DNA of 64,000 bases, from positions 1,645,142 to 1,709,141 of the forward strand of contig SSBO01000013.1 of the NCBI GenBank assembly GCA_005281725.1, read 5' to 3'. Shown in pieces: positions 13,868 to 28,851 of the stretch; the stretch's first letter is position 1; each line of letters starts with the position of its first letter. The translations under genes and the position numbers were made by a program. The DNA comes from Wuchereria bancrofti. Taxonomy: Eukaryota > Nematoda > Chromadorea > Rhabditida > Onchocercidae. The notes under the pieces were generated by a model. That model worked only from the letters and a program-made list of their open reading frames with translations. It had not been told where the DNA came from and did not search any database.

Positions 13868-16800
13868 TTTTTTTTCTTTTTGTTATAAAATGTATGAAAT
13901 GTTATATTTACTTAAGTTAATTACAATGTTATTTAGTTTATTTATAAGTTATTTTAATTTTGCATTTATTTGTTAAGTTCACTTTCCTATTCTTTTGTTA
14001 TTTATTTTATTTATATAGCTAATATATTCCGATGATCATATTGTAATGTATAATAAATTTTCCCACTGTTTTTAATAACGATCTTTTTTGTATGAAAATT
14101 TTGAAACGTCATAAAACTATGAGTTATGATATGTTGTCAAGGAACTTTATGGTCATATAAGTAAAGTTTTATTGAAATGAGTACACTTTTTTGAAACCAA
14201 TTATATCTTATTGTTTTCCGTTACTAATTAAAAAGCACATAGTTTATTTGAATTTTAAAATAGGTAATAAATGCCCACATCTAGGCAAATATTATTTGGC
14301 ACTTTAAAATTTTGGGCTATATTGAATAAAAGATGTTAATTTCTTATTGTTGATTACGCATATCACTGACATAAATAATTGCGATTTTAAATGGAATTAG
14401 TTTTCGCTAGAAATTAGTCATTTAAATATTGTCTAATTTGTAGATTATTATGGATTATTACTTATTATGAATAAAGCTTTACTTGATAATTAAATAGTGA
14501 ATTCTACGGATACAAAAAATTATTACTTAAATCTTTCCATGCTTTCAGTATTTGAATTCTATAAAATTGCATACCTCTAATACTCATCATATGCACAGCG
14601 CTAATTTTAACTCGTAAACAATTTTACATAAACAATAAATGCATACGATCATCTTACAACATTTTGAAAATCAACCTCAAACTTTTTTTTTTAGATGATT
14701 CTATGGTTATACTATTACTAAATTAATATTATCATCAAGAAACGATCGAAAACGTTAGCGTAAAAGAAAGCTGAAGTGAAATCTTGAAGGAGTGAAATCT
14801 TTCCACAATTTTAAAATACGATCAATGTAGAAATAATAATCACTGAATGTGCCAACACAAAACTATTCAGAGTCTTTTAGACAGTTCTTTGTTTTCGAAA
14901 AAAACTTTTTGAACAAAGTTAAGATGATATGAATATGGTATTTATTTTTTTTTTAAATGAATAATTTTAAAAAATTGCCATCATTACTTCTTTTGAAACT
15001 TCAAAAAAATCGCAACATACCATCACTGAGTATACAAAAAAAAGAAAATTTCTAACATTTATATTCGTTTATTCATGCGAAATATTTCCAAATATATTTT
15101 AGCCTTCCATTAACAGCCTGCTTTCTATTAATTATCATTTGAAAAAAAATAAATTACTGTTGACTTTCAAATATTGATTTTAATTTCGGTATATTTCTCA
15201 ATTAGTCGAACTTGTATCATTCAAATGTTTAATTTTTATATCTCTCTTTTTACATAATTAGCTTAGAATGGAGATTTTTTTGTTTTTTTCTCTAGAAGTA
15301 TATTTTTCTTAAAAAAAATTTATGACACAAGAATTTTTTCGTGTTTTCTTTACTTTTACTTTTTCTAGAATTATAAACAAACTCTGAACATTTTTAAAAT
15401 AAGTTCAAATTTGCCCATTAATTTAGTGGAAAAAAGAAGTACCAATTTTATGTTGACAGTTAGTGTCACAATTTAAACCTTTCTTCTTCATCCTTCCATT
15501 ACACAAATTCAAATTTCCAGAAAAACGCTATTACAGTACGGATAGTTGTCAATAAAAGAAAATTGTAGTGGAAAGAGGAAGTGAGAGTATGACGAGAGAT
15601 TAAGAGGAACAGAAATGATTTGTTAATTTCATTAATTTCAATTAACTAAATTTTAATTAAGTTTTTTTTTTAATTTAACAGATATTACTCTTCTTTCCCA
15701 TTCGTTGTCATTATTTCGATAAAAACATTTGATACTGTTGCTGGTATGCGTATATATCTGTGAATGAATATTAATGAGTTAAATTTAAATCTGAACAGCA
15801 TAAAATAGATTGTATTGAAATATTTTGAAAGCTCACTCATAACTATGCAAATTAAATTTGAAATGAAATGTATTAAACTTTAACTGCAATTTATTATCCT
15901 CACAACAATCAAATCAAATCAAAAGTAACACTTTCAAATGCTACCAAAATTGTTCCACTATATTCTGACCTTTTAAAATTTCCACCAATGTAAAAAACAT
16001 TTCATATTTTAGAATAATAATGAAAAATGAACCATCCTTACTTCATGTTACTAATTTGACCAAAAAATTGAAGCAATTATTAGGTAATAATAAAGAAATC
16101 TTTCCAATCTTTTAAACTTCAGAAACAACAATAGTGATAAATACTGATAAGATTTTATTTCTCAATTTAAATTCTGAGCAATCACAAAAAGAAATATGCA
16201 AATTTGATACTGACAGAATTTCAAAGCAAAAAAAAGTGACTGAACTAGTGTAACATTTAGGGAATGAAAACAAATTCGAATTATGATAACATAAATACTG
16301 AATATAAATAATCGAAGAACAAAAATAAGGAAAATCGTAATCATAGGTATATAGTTTAATATTCAACAAGAAAAAGAAAAGAGGAAAAAGGAATGAATGG
16401 AATTATCAATATTCTTAAAATGACACACAAGTTGGAGCTTTTAGAAAATGAAATTTAAACTAAAAAGAATGCAAAAGGTAAGTTTAATTTGAAATATATA
16501 ATAGTAGAGAAAGCAATTTAACCGAAACAGTTTTTTTTTTTTGAGCAAGAGATTAACAAGTTTTTTAAATTAATTACCTCAAACAATAAAAGCGAAAAAA
16601 AAGAAACAAAAAAGCAAAGTTTAATTAAAACAAATACATTCAAAGAGAAAAGGCAACATCACCAGAAATTACATTAAAAGCAACAATGCATATTATGAGG
16701 CTTTATTTTGGGTAATATTAACTTAGTTTATTTGAATTTTACAAACCCTATAAATTTAAACTTGAACAAATTAAAAAGGAGTACTATAATTTAACATGCT

Positions 16801-18287
16801 TAATTTCATCTTTTTTACAGCTCAAAATTGTATACATACTAAAATAAATTTAAAAAATGTTCCCCTATCAATTTTAGATTAATACATTTTAATAATACAT
16901 CATAACTGGTCTATGGACTAGTGGTTTTCTTCTGAATATTTGTTGTCCTAATTTAAAATGAAATTGAAGCCAAGACAAAGAAACAGAAAAATAGAAGGAA
17001 AATGAATACAAACGAATTCAATGAACGACAAAAGAATCGATAAAAATTATAGAAACAGTACGAAATTACACATTAAAAAGCACTTAAGACCTAAATGAAA
17101 CATTGTTTTTTTAAAAAAAAGAAAAACAGTGGCAATGAAAAAACAAATTCTCTTTGCTGACGAATTTTAAGACAAAAAAAGAAAAAAAGACATAATTATG
17201 GCTGGATGAAACATGATTTAATGTCTATTATTCTAATCATTCTTAGCACTGGTTAAATGTTGCAATCGATTAGGTCAAAATGTTGGATCAAATATTGTAA
17301 TCGAAACTAGACCAATCAATAAATGAGGAAACATAAATTGCATAAATTTTGAAACTTGAACATCTAAAAAAAAAAGATTACTGAAAAGAAGAAATTTTAA
17401 ATGAAATGATAAAATAATATAAAAATCTCAAAATGCTTTAGAAATAATTTAGATTATCTTATTTTTGTGCAAATATTTTAATTTTTTTCTAATTTTTTAT
17501 TAAAGCTATTTTTTTTTATAATAATAAAGTGATGTTTAAAAATTATATGCCAAAACTATATAATGGATAAGCTTCGAGTAAAAAACAACTGTATGAGAAA
17601 ACAATAAGTGGCAGATGTATAAAATTCATAAATTGCAAAGCAACATTTACAATAACACACCTAAAAGTGCTGACAATTAAAGCATACAGCAACAAAAATA
17701 ACGTAAACAGAAGGTAGTATTTTAGAGTTTTTACTTATTATAAAAAAAAGAAAAAACATCACCACAAAATAGTTATTAACCGGTTTTTAAGCAACTTTGA
17801 AGATTTTAGTTTTAGAATATTGCATAAATTACACAATGCTAGCTTATTAAAATTTACTTTAGAAATATAATAAAGACAGAAGATATAAAATGTACTGTGC
17901 TACATTTTAGTGAACATAAATTGAGAGAATAAAAATTTTGGTAACTAACTCTATTAGCTAGTGTAATTAATTTGCAATTAATTTAGATGTAACAGTTAAA
18001 TAATGCAAACTATCTCTTGTATTTCTAATTGATGCTAAAATGAATGAGAAAAGTTTACGCACATCATTTTGAAAAAAATGCAAAAGAGGAAAACTGGAAA
18101 AACAATAAAATCAAGTCACCACTGGATTAAAAATTCTTCAAATTTGAAAAAGGCTAATATACTGCAAATTCCTACTAGACATCTAGACATAAGTAATCAT
18201 TTCAAAAAAAAGAAAAGACAAACTAAAATCATAAATTCGTATTTGTAAGGCTTCTTTCATTTGGAATTATTACCGAGTAAATAGCAA
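13868..18287. other. Intergenic, no gene seen
   Basis: About 4.4 kb of AT-rich sequence with poly-A and poly-T runs between the TruB-type gene and the 3' end of the ceramide synthase gene. Open frames here (for example about 16112-16369) are AT-rich and lack domain resemblance or splice support. The 3' UTRs of the two convergent flanking genes lie at the edges. Confidence 0.6.
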
Positions 18288-20798
18288 TTATTCTATTTTC
18301 TTCGTCCTTTTTGTATTATTCTTTACGATTGCATCGATATTTTCAGATGATGCAGCAGAGGATATTTCATTATCTGATTCCTCCCTGATATCATCAATAT
18401 TACCTTTTACTGATTTAAGTGCTATTTTCATGATTATAATTGTCCAATAAATGTGTAAAATCAGTAAAGAGAGCAACATCAAAGCAAATAATCGTGGGAC
18501 TATTGGAGGTTGTCGTATATTTTCCCATCGATAATCTGCCTAAAAAGTTTAATCATTTGTGCAAATATCATTCTGATTTTATTTAATTTTACCGCATGAT
18601 TATTATTGTATTTGATAATATTTTATTAAAATAATGGTTTCGACAAATCCAACTATAATTCTTCATTTGTTATCAAAAAATTTGTGTGTCAAGAAAATAT
18701 ATGAAAATTTTGCATTCTGTTTGACAAAAACAAAAAAAAAAAGAAAAAAATTCAAATAAAGACTAAATTTATATACAAACATATCATCCAAAACCGTTGA
18801 AATAAACTATTTATAAGATCAATAAGATACAAAAAAAGTAATTATTCTTACCTGTATTAAAGCAGGAGCGTCGAATAATACCGATCGAATAATGAAAAAT
18901 GGAAAGTAAATGAGCCGTGTGACAATCCATACTAACATGAATGTTGCAAAAACACATGTTAAAACCGTTTTCCAACCAGCATATCGACAAAGTTTACCTA
19001 GTTCACTGAAAAAGAAATGCTAAGCTGGTTAAAAAATATTGGTTGATGAGTGAGTCTTTATGAGAGTTAAAACTTAATTACTTTTATAAGCTCAAGTTTT
19101 TAAGATATGATTAACAAAAATCAAGTATAGTCATTAGAATAAAACCTAGCATTACAAATTATATCGCGTATTGGTAGTCGACCATCCCATTAGTTGTCAT
19201 TATTACTGATTAATATAGTAAATTTAGTGGGTAAACAAGAACCTACAGAAAAACATCAGCGATATCATGGCTAAAAAGAATCAGTGTACCAATTCGAACC
19301 ATATTCATTACAAAACTTAATGTAAGAAGTAGAATGGTGATTATATGATGAAATGTCATCTGAATAAAATCAGCTCGTCGAATGTCAAATAATACTGAAC
19401 TAAAAATAGATAATACGAAGATATTTTTTTAAAAACATTTTGATGAATATATTTCCAATTGAGAAGCCATTATTAAAAAATGGAATATGAAAATGCAAAA
19501 TAAGTGTTATCATTATTATACTGTTAATAATTAAACTTTTACCTTATAATAAGTGAGCAGTAAAATGATGTTTCAATTACGTAGTACCACCAAACGTTAT
19601 TCGTCAACGGATGACGAGGCCAATAATGCCAACATTCCGCAACATCATAAAGCTGAGGTTGATCAGATAAAACATAGAGACCTAAAAAGAAAATCTAAAC
19701 TATATATAATTGAGTAATATATGGATTACGATAAAACGTTAATATTCAAAACAAGACTATGAAATTATAACTTGGTGAAATAAGTAACCAACAAATTCGT
19801 TTCCAAAATAAGAAAATAATCCACTTTTTTCCCACAGTTGTATACGGTGATATTACAGCAAGTAAATGCAAAAGATAAAAAAAAAGCAATAAAAGGAAAA
19901 AAAAAAGACATACCGTATAACCAAATACATAAGTAAAACAGAAATCGCCACGCAGATTCTGATACCCGTTTGAATTTTCCTTTATTAGCTTGACAAAAAT
20001 TTATATGTGCTTTGATACGTAACCCAAATGGTTCTTTAATCATACCAAATAAACAACCAATTGGTAAAAATACGAAGCATTCAACAGCAAATCTAAGCAA
20101 TAACAGTAATATACTATACCTGAAAACTTTACTGTTTGTTAAACTGTTAAAATAAGATGTAGAGAGTGGTCAGAGTGTAAGTTAAAATGATCATTATAGT
20201 GAAGAAATCACTAAATTTGATATTGCAAATGAAATCTGTTAACAGCATATGTTGTCTTTGCATAAACAGGCATTAAGAATGTTCTTTCATTAATTTCTTT
20301 AAACTAAAGAAAAGAAAAAACTGGTAGATTCTTAACAACAGTCTTTAAACTACAAACATAGTAGTATTATGAAAATCTTTACTTATCAAAGTAAAGTCGT
20401 TAGCTTTGACAGCATCTAATTGTTTTAAGTCTTCTGTTTCAAACTAAGCGTGAATGGATACGATTTACGGTTTCGAGATTTACGAGAGATACGATTTCAA
20501 TATTATTAAAGCATTTAAGAGCAAAAAGTGTAGAAAATTCGACGGGCATCGGTTAATTAGTTTGAACAGCAGATGAAGAAAAACAAATAGACAGCAGGTT
20601 TCTTTTCTTTCTTGAGTATTACATGCCTATGTCATATTTAAAAATTTTAAAGCAAACTTCATTATAATTAGAAAATTCAAAAGCAAACTTCATAGCATAA
20701 GTTAATTCCCAAATATCCGGATAATGAACAGTATCATTAGATTTAAGGTCATTCCAGGTGAAACCTCGTGGCAGCCAATACTTTTCATCCCAAAACAT
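18288..20798 (-). CDS. Ceramide synthase (LAG1/CerS, TLC domain)
   Basis: Predicted ER membrane enzyme that N-acylates sphingoid bases with fatty acyl-CoA. Six minus-strand exons: 20689-20798, 19914-20119, 19543-19681, 19247-19399, 18852-19005 and 18288-18539, totalling 1014 nt (337 residues). It begins MFWDEKYWLPRGFTWNDL, the usual CerS N-terminus. ESAWRFLFYLCIWLYG opens the TLC domain. The Lag1 signature FHHIITILLLTLSF followed by VRIGTLILFSHDIADVFLE is intact, including the double His and the HDxxD motif. The last membrane segment (LLSLLILHIYWTIIIMK) is followed by an acidic tail with DDIREESDNE. No homeobox-like insert is present. The start follows a TTTTTCAG acceptor at about 20841, with an in-frame stop between. 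It is a homologue of the C. elegans HYL/LAGR group; which member is not clear. Confidence 0.95.
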
Positions 20799-21607
20799 TA
20801 CTCCGTTCGCCTGAACCGCACTTGATATATACTAATATTACCTGAAAAATGATTTAACAACCAAAGGACATTACAAGAAAAACAAAAAAAAAAAAAAAAG
20901 GAGACGTGAAAACGTAACCTGTTAACACTTTCCACACTAAACAATTAATTTTAAATGTACATGAATATCACAAAAATCTTAAATTAAAATTACATTATAA
21001 TTATAAACATTTTAATTGAAGAAAAAATTATTTGCGAATAATTGTGAGCTAATCTATTAAACCTGTTAATCACTACTGACATGTTCGTGGTAAACAATTT
21101 TGATTAAATAAGCAACTGGATAAAAATGTTCAGATTAAAAAACAAAAACAATATCAATGGCCGTTTAAATTTCTTGTAATGTGATTTAAAATATATTTCA
21201 TCGATAAAAGACATAAACAACACAAAAACGAGTTTTTTTTAAAAAAAAATACGAAAAACATTTCACATCCCAACTAAAAAAATGATTAAATCATTTCCAC
21301 AATTATGACACATCAATATTGAGCAATTGTTGAAAATAAATGCTATTACAAGAAAACAAAATCATTCGATAAACATATCAAACTAATGGATTGAGAGGAA
21401 TTATCGCATAATCATCCATCATCAAATTCGAATGATTTTTTATAAATTTTCCTCTCTTTTATTTATTCGACCATTATGTTTCCTAAAATTGATCAGTAAT
21501 GATCCATTAATGATTTATAACTGATAGTACAAAAGTAGAATTACATTTTATACTAATACATAGAGAGATCTCAAGCAATTAGATGATAATAAATTAAGTA
21601 TAAAGTC

Positions 21608-21681
21608 ACTAATATTATTCATATAAAGTTATTATTCTTGAACTTACTAATATTATTCATATAAAGTTATTATTCTTGAAC
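21608..21681. repeat. Tandem duplication, 36-bp units at 38-bp period
   Basis: Copies 21608-21643 and 21646-21681 are identical (starting ACTAATATTATTC, ending TTCTTGAAC). Confidence 0.9.
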
Positions 21682-22494
21682 GTAAAAAAAAATATCAAGG
21701 TTGGATATATCAAAATGAAACGTAATCATTTCATTAATCTAACATAAATTCTTAATGGTGCCAGAAGAAAATTTTGAAGCCAGAACAGAAATTTAAGCCT
21801 TAAAAATTCGCACATTATATATATATATATAATCTGAGTAGTTCAATGTAGAAAAATTATGAAAGATTTGTAAAAATGATTTCCCTGAAATTTCTATTTC
21901 TCGAATTAAAAGTTATCTAAAAAAAATTGAACATTACCAGTCTTATCATAATATTTAATACTGAAGAAGAAATACTTTTGTGAAATCAATGAAATTATTA
22001 GTACCAGTTCAAAGAACAAATGAAAAATTTTATAAATTCAAAGACTTTATTGGAACTATCATTGATTTCTATCGAATTTAACAATGCCATATCTTAATTT
22101 CACGAGAAGAAATGAGAGAGAAATGTTAGGCGAATGAGGTCATTAATCAGGTAGTACTGAACATTTTCATCAAAACCTAATCAAAGTGACATAACAGACC
22201 ATACAGTAGCCCAGAGGGATTCCTATTAATGTTCGCTAAATGTGTAATGAGAAGTGGGAGTAGGGTTAAGTTTTGTCTAGGATTTCCCGAAGTATGGGTG
22301 CAAATATGATTGGTTCCTTATCAAATTTTTGTGATATTATCATATCAATAGCTTTTAAGGTCACATTTAGTTATCTTTATTACAGTATAATTTAGTTTTC
22401 TTATGTATATTTGTATATTTTACATAGGTGATGTCATTTAATGTTTGAAAAATCTATTATCAGTAACTAATTAATAGAGAATAATTATTTGGTT

Positions 22495-22524
22495 GTCTCT
22501 CTCTCTCTCCCTCTCCCTCCCTCT
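22495..22524 (+). promoter_or_regulatory. CT-rich tract upstream of NAC alpha
   Basis: About 30 bp of almost pure CT dinucleotides and CCCT, 22 bp ahead of the TTGCAG acceptor at 22541-22546 that probably receives the spliced leader. Polypyrimidine promoter elements are common ahead of translation-machinery genes; here this is inference. Confidence 0.4.
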
Positions 22525-22581
22525 GTAATGGTGAAATTAATTGCAGGGGTCTAGACAATTACTATACATCCGACCGGAAAT

Positions 22582-24551
<1,970 letters not shown>

Positions 24552-24643
24552 TATGGTGTCGTTCGGGTATTGATGAAAATATAAATCGATAATTGATGCC
24601 CTTTTGTGCCCATGCTTTTCTAAACTATATTTTTCAATCTGAA

Positions 24644-24649
24644 AATAAA
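24644..24649 (+). terminator. Poly(A) signal AATAAA, NAC alpha
   Basis: Canonical hexamer about 93 nt after the stop codon. Confidence 0.65.
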
Positions 24650-24853
24650 GTCTCAATGAACTTCTCATTTTACCCAAGATACTAGATTTTAAGACGTTAC
24701 ACTCCTATTTTATGTGGTAACCTTTTCCTACCCATTTGGAGAAATCCCTCAATTATACCGTTGATTTTGAGATTCTACGCGACCAAGTTAGGATTAATTG
24801 GTCACGAACCATTACCAAACACCGCAGTGCAAATAGTAGCATTAACATACCGA

Positions 24854-24970
24854 TCAGGTTTTAAAAAATCGTAAACGCGTCCCAAAATCACGCAATTTAA
24901 TTTCCATTCGAAAGTCGTACACCGGAGTCCGCACAGCAGGGAAGAAATCGGTTGTATTGCGAAAAATCAT
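24854..24970 (-). CDS. Short coding-like frame, 38 codons, unassigned
   Basis: Open minus-strand frame starting MIFRNTTDFFPAVRTPVYDF and ending at a TGA. Amino-acid and codon use look coding rather than AT-noise. It lies 41 bp beyond the end of the frame at 25012-25245 but in a different frame, with no AG acceptor between them. It may be the 3' part of the same, possibly frameshifted, gene. No family recognised. Confidence 0.2.
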   Translation of the reverse strand: MIFRNTTDFFPAVRTPVYDFRMEIKLRDFGTRLRFFKT

Positions 24971-25011
24971 TACAAGAATACAAACATTTAATTCCCAACT
25001 TCATTAAAATG

Positions 25012-25245
25012 CTAGACACAGAAGTCTTTCTCACATGCATTAAAGATTCCTATTGAAACTTCATCTAAATGAATACAGTCTCCATGAAATTCCGTGCTAG
25101 TAAAGACCTTCCTTTCTAATACCACAAGTCCATCATGCAAAGTCAACGATTTCTTCTTACCCCAAATGTTATAGAATAATGTGCTCTCCGATTTTAACGT
25201 TCGATATGGAACCTGATAACAGTTAAGCTGTAATTCACTTCCCAT
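25012..25245 (-). CDS. Hypothetical small protein downstream of L17, possible operon partner
   Basis: 77-codon frame beginning MGSELQLNCYQVPYRTLKSE and ending CEKDFCV then TAG. It is balanced in composition, with three cysteines. A TTTTCACAG acceptor ends at 25269, 107 bp after the L17 stop and 23 bp before this ATG. That is the spacing typical of nematode operons, where the downstream message is capped by a trans-spliced leader. I recognise no domain. A downstream frame (24854-24970) may belong to it. Confidence 0.35.
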   Translation of the reverse strand: MGSELQLNCYQVPYRTLKSESTLFYNIWGKKKSLTLHDGLVVLERKVFTSTEFHGDCIHLDEVSIGIFNACEKDFCV

Positions 25246-25375
25246 GAACACTCCATCACACGCCACAACTGTGAAAACGTGACCTTACCATACTAGGTTA
25301 CAAAAATGTGAAACAAAGAGCTTTGTCTATGCTTAACTTTTATAACAACAAATATAGAACAAAAAAAGGAAAGAT

Positions 25376-26744
25376 TTAATAGTCGCCACGAGCCAGGATA
25401 CGGCGCTGCTTCTTTTTGGATTCTTTCTTCACTTTACCAACATCATCTGTTGGCTTTGTCACTACTTCCTCTTTCTCTGACAAAATTACTTCCACATGGC
25501 ATGGCGATGACATATACGCTGGAAATCTTTTGTAAGAACTCGACAAATTTAGTGAGCATGAATCTCAGTCATTTTGTAATTTGTTAAACTGAAACAGTTA
25601 CAAAAGGCGCTCTCTAACTGGAGTAACATATTAGAGTATCAAAGTAGTGACATTTTGTTGAATTCAAACGGCCAAAGTCATTTCAAAACTCGACATCATC
25701 TTAGAGCAGTCAAAGCGCAGCGAATGTTCGTTTCTGTCCTTGGGAATGAAACATTAAATAACATGAAATACGAAATTCCTAGAGGGAAAATATTAAAAAT
25801 GTTCGATACTATTCTATTTTTAAAGAAAAAATGATTGAAACAGCTAGGAAGAAGAGAATTCAATCGTACAAATTTCAGGTCACTTTTGGAAGCGTATCGC
25901 TGTCCAGCTACTCCCGAAAATGCCTTTGTTACCATAACTACCAAAGGCCATTTTGAGATTTTTGATAAACATATCAACCGAATTCCATACTAAATTAAAG
26001 TTGTTGAAATCTAAGAAAACAAAAGCTAACGATTGATTCTGCCATGGGCACGATATGTTCGTCGACGTACTTTTGGAGCACGTTGCACCTGAATGTGCTC
26101 AATTACAAGATGGTCTGTATCCAATCCTTTATACTCAGCATTACTTTCCGCATTCCTAGAAAGATAAGTAATTACAAACAAGAGTAAGGACCGTACAACA
26201 ATTTTCCATGTGGGATCGTTGATATGGATAATATATTTTTCCTCGATAATATGTTGTAATCTAACTCTCGGAGTAAATCTACACTATAGATCACCAAGTC
26301 TGATGATTTCATAATTTGATTCTCACTCAAAACCACCATTCATCCGCACAGCTATATAATTTGTGAATTATAATCTGTCACTGGAGTATATAAACTTTTT
26401 GAAAATATTCCGAATAAAAAAACACTGAAAAAGATCTAAAAAATTACTAACCTCAAAAGTTGCAACAAAAATTCAGCTGATTTCTTAGGCCATCTACCCT
26501 GCGTATGTCCCCAGGCTTTCGTTTGTGCTTTACGACCAACACGATGATTAAATTTCCGGAATGGAACAATCTCTTTCTTCTCTTTCACATTCTCCAGGAA
26601 ACGTATTGCACGTTTTAGGGGCATATGTTTGATAGCTTGAGCCGTTTCATGTGTATTCTTGAAATGTACTCGAAGATCGGAACCACGTGCTTTGCACGAT
26701 TTTGTGCTATTTTCTGGTTGCTTAGAATAATGTATCTTTCCCAT
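25376..26744 (-). CDS. rpl-17: 60S ribosomal protein L17 (uL22)
   Basis: Large-subunit ribosomal protein lining the peptide exit tunnel. Three minus-strand exons: 26452-26744, 26031-26155 and 25376-25518, totalling 561 nt (186 residues, normal length). It begins [20 protein letters not shown] and shows the uL22 features [64 protein letters not shown] and [15 protein letters not shown], then a lysine-rich tail ending RRILARGDY. The start is set by a TATATTTAG acceptor ending at 26750, five bases upstream of the ATG, a textbook spliced-leader site. It is divergent from the PPP1R11 homologue across about 610 bp and convergent with NAC alpha. Confidence 0.98.
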
Positions 26745-26749
26745 TTCCA

Positions 26750-26758
26750 CTAAATATA
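26750..26758 (-). promoter_or_regulatory. Candidate spliced-leader acceptor for L17
   Basis: TATATTTAG immediately precedes TGGAAATG, leaving a 5-nt leader before the start codon. Confidence 0.55.
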
Positions 26759-27346
26759 ACCCACTTCAGTTGCCTATAATAAATCACTCTTTACAACATG
26801 ATAATGAGAAAAGAAAAATCAGAAACATTAATAATACATCGTCAGACGAATAAAGGAGTGGATAATTGAAAGGATGAAATCCGACTTCAAAATGTAACTA
26901 TTCGGAAAGCATCCTTAATTTTACTGCAAAGGAAAAAAAGGCACATTACATGACAAGCTGACAATGAAACCGGGAAACCCTTCCACTACTTAAATATATA
27001 CCAGCCTATATACTTCGTTGCATGTTTATCACCCTGCTAGCTCGGAATGCAATTTCTTGTCTCTGTCGGTGTTGTGATGATAGTTAACTTTAGGGCAGTG
27101 AATGGTTTTGTTTTGACTGAGTGCTTGGATTAAGATGGATTCCGGTGGTTGTGTTGGATTGTATTTGGTTGAGTTGGATTGAATCTAGCTAAGTTGAATT
27201 GAATTTGATCGAGTTGAATTAATTCTGATTGAGTTGGATTGAATTTAGTTGAGTTGGATTGGATTAAATTGAACTAGATACGTGTAAAAACTTTGTTCTT
27301 TTATTTATCATATGCATATAAACATTCATGAGACAATGCAATTTAT
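26759..27346. promoter_or_regulatory. Shared divergent promoter region, L17 / PPP1R11 homologue
   Basis: About 590 bp between two divergent starts. It is less AT-rich around 27000-27130 and contains the 20-bp tandem repeat at 27153-27272. No individual element can be assigned with confidence. Confidence 0.45.
27153..27272. repeat. Six tandem copies of a 20-bp unit
   Basis: Units start every 20 bp at 27153, 27173, 27193, 27213, 27233 and 27253 with consensus GTTGGATTGAATTTAGTTGA. Divergence between copies is moderate, but the period is exact. Confidence 0.9.
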
Positions 27347-27355
27347 AGGACTGAA

Positions 27356-28851
27356 ATGAGCCGTATAAATCAACAAAGTAATAGTACCATAACAACTACA
27401 GTAGTCGAAGAACCCATCAATACAACGGTTAGTTTCATCATAAGTTTTGTTTCTAAATTAAATTCTAAGTTTCCACTGTTTTTGGAATCAGTAAATTGTT
27501 TACATTTTTTTTTTTAATTTCTGTCATTTGCAAGCAGTCATCCGTAAGTAAAAATGAGAATAAGATTGTAAATAATTCTGTTCGTAACATATCATAAAAT
27601 AATTATAGTTTATAATTTTAGAGACATTACTATTTGGTAGTACAATCTCCTTTTGTTTTTCCCTATTTTTGTTGTCTTTTTTTCTTTTTGTTGCATTAAA
27701 GTTGTTATTGAATTACAAGTTATTATAGTAAGTAATTAAGCATCACTTAAAAGATTTGCATCATTTTTCAAAAAATTGAAATTTGTTCTTGAGTCTAAAT
27801 AGTTTGAAACAACTGATGGTACAGTTAAACGAATGCCATTATTGAAGTTGTTATTAGATTATAAGTTATTATTTGATCGTTGTTCGGTTATGTTATTTTA
27901 TGATACTTTCTAATTTTTATTATGAAATAATTAAGTACTGTGTTTTATACTTTTTTATCATTTTTATAACATACATATATTTTAGATTGCAGTACAACAC
28001 CTTACTCTCTCTCCAGAATTGTCACGTGAACCACGGTAAGCCAATTTTCTATCTCAGAAGATTAGTAGGCTTCAAAAATGAACTTTGAGATCAAATTCAA
28101 CTAATAGATAAAAGGCATTGTTATAAATATATTTGCATTTAAGTGAATAACATGAAATCAATTTCTCATAATCAATTTTATTGTCATATGCTTTTAAATT
28201 CAAGCATACCTACAACACGAACGTAATTCTTTAATGTTGAAAATAATTTATCTTTATAGCGTGCGTTGGTCTGCAGATACAATAGATAATGAATTCATGG
28301 GTAGGTATAAATCGAAATGTTGTTGTATTTACAAGAAACCAAAGAAATGGAATGAAAGTTCTGACAGCGATTCTGATTCTGTATGTTTCTTTCACATTTG
28401 CTTACTTACTGTATGAATGTTTAAATTTATAGTATGGTTTGTGAGAGCGATTATTTTTGATGGCTGAATGATTATTTAATTAAATTATTTCTGCATCCCT
28501 CTCTTAAATGCTCAGTAATATGTGCGAATAGCATTTATGAAAACGATATTAGTTTTTAATCTCTCCGCATTTCAATATACTAATCGCTTTCAAAATCCTC
28601 ATCGCAGAATATTTTGTTAATAGAGAGCCACACTGAAAATTGATATTTATAAAACTTCTTTCAAAATAAGTAAATATTTTTTGAAAGATATATATATATA
28701 TAATTTTTCATGAACGCATATGTTTGAACAACATAAATGTTTGATATTTTAGGATTGTGAAACGGAACATTGTCGAGGACATGTTGAGAAACGTTTTCAT
28801 CCATTAGGTGGTGGTGATGGAGGAAAAGCAGGTCCTTCATGTCCTGCTTAA
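27356..28851 (+). CDS. PP1 regulatory subunit 11 / inhibitor-3 homologue
   Basis: Small, probably disordered inhibitor of protein phosphatase 1; the vertebrate protein also has E3 ubiquitin ligase activity. Four exons: 27356-27427, 27986-28035, 28260-28380 and 28753-28851, totalling 342 nt (113 residues). The N-terminus is Thr/Ser-rich (STITTTVVEEPI). HLTLSPE is followed by VRWSADTIDNEFMGRYKSK, where RVRW supplies the RVxF-type PP1 docking site. CCCIYKKPKKW is the diagnostic cysteine cluster of the family. An acidic SDSDSDSD run and CETEHCRGHVEKR follow. The tail is Gly-rich. An ATTTATAG acceptor ends at 27348, seven bases before the ATG, a likely spliced-leader site. The vertebrate protein has a longer proline-rich tail. 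Confidence 0.93.

Larger units (their letters stand above)
20799..22543. other. Divergent intergenic region (ceramide synthase / NAC alpha)
   Basis: AT-rich, no gene seen. It holds a 38-bp-period duplication (21608-21681), a short TA run near 21813-21830 and a CT-rich tract at about 22495-22524 next to the NAC alpha acceptor. Confidence 0.6.
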
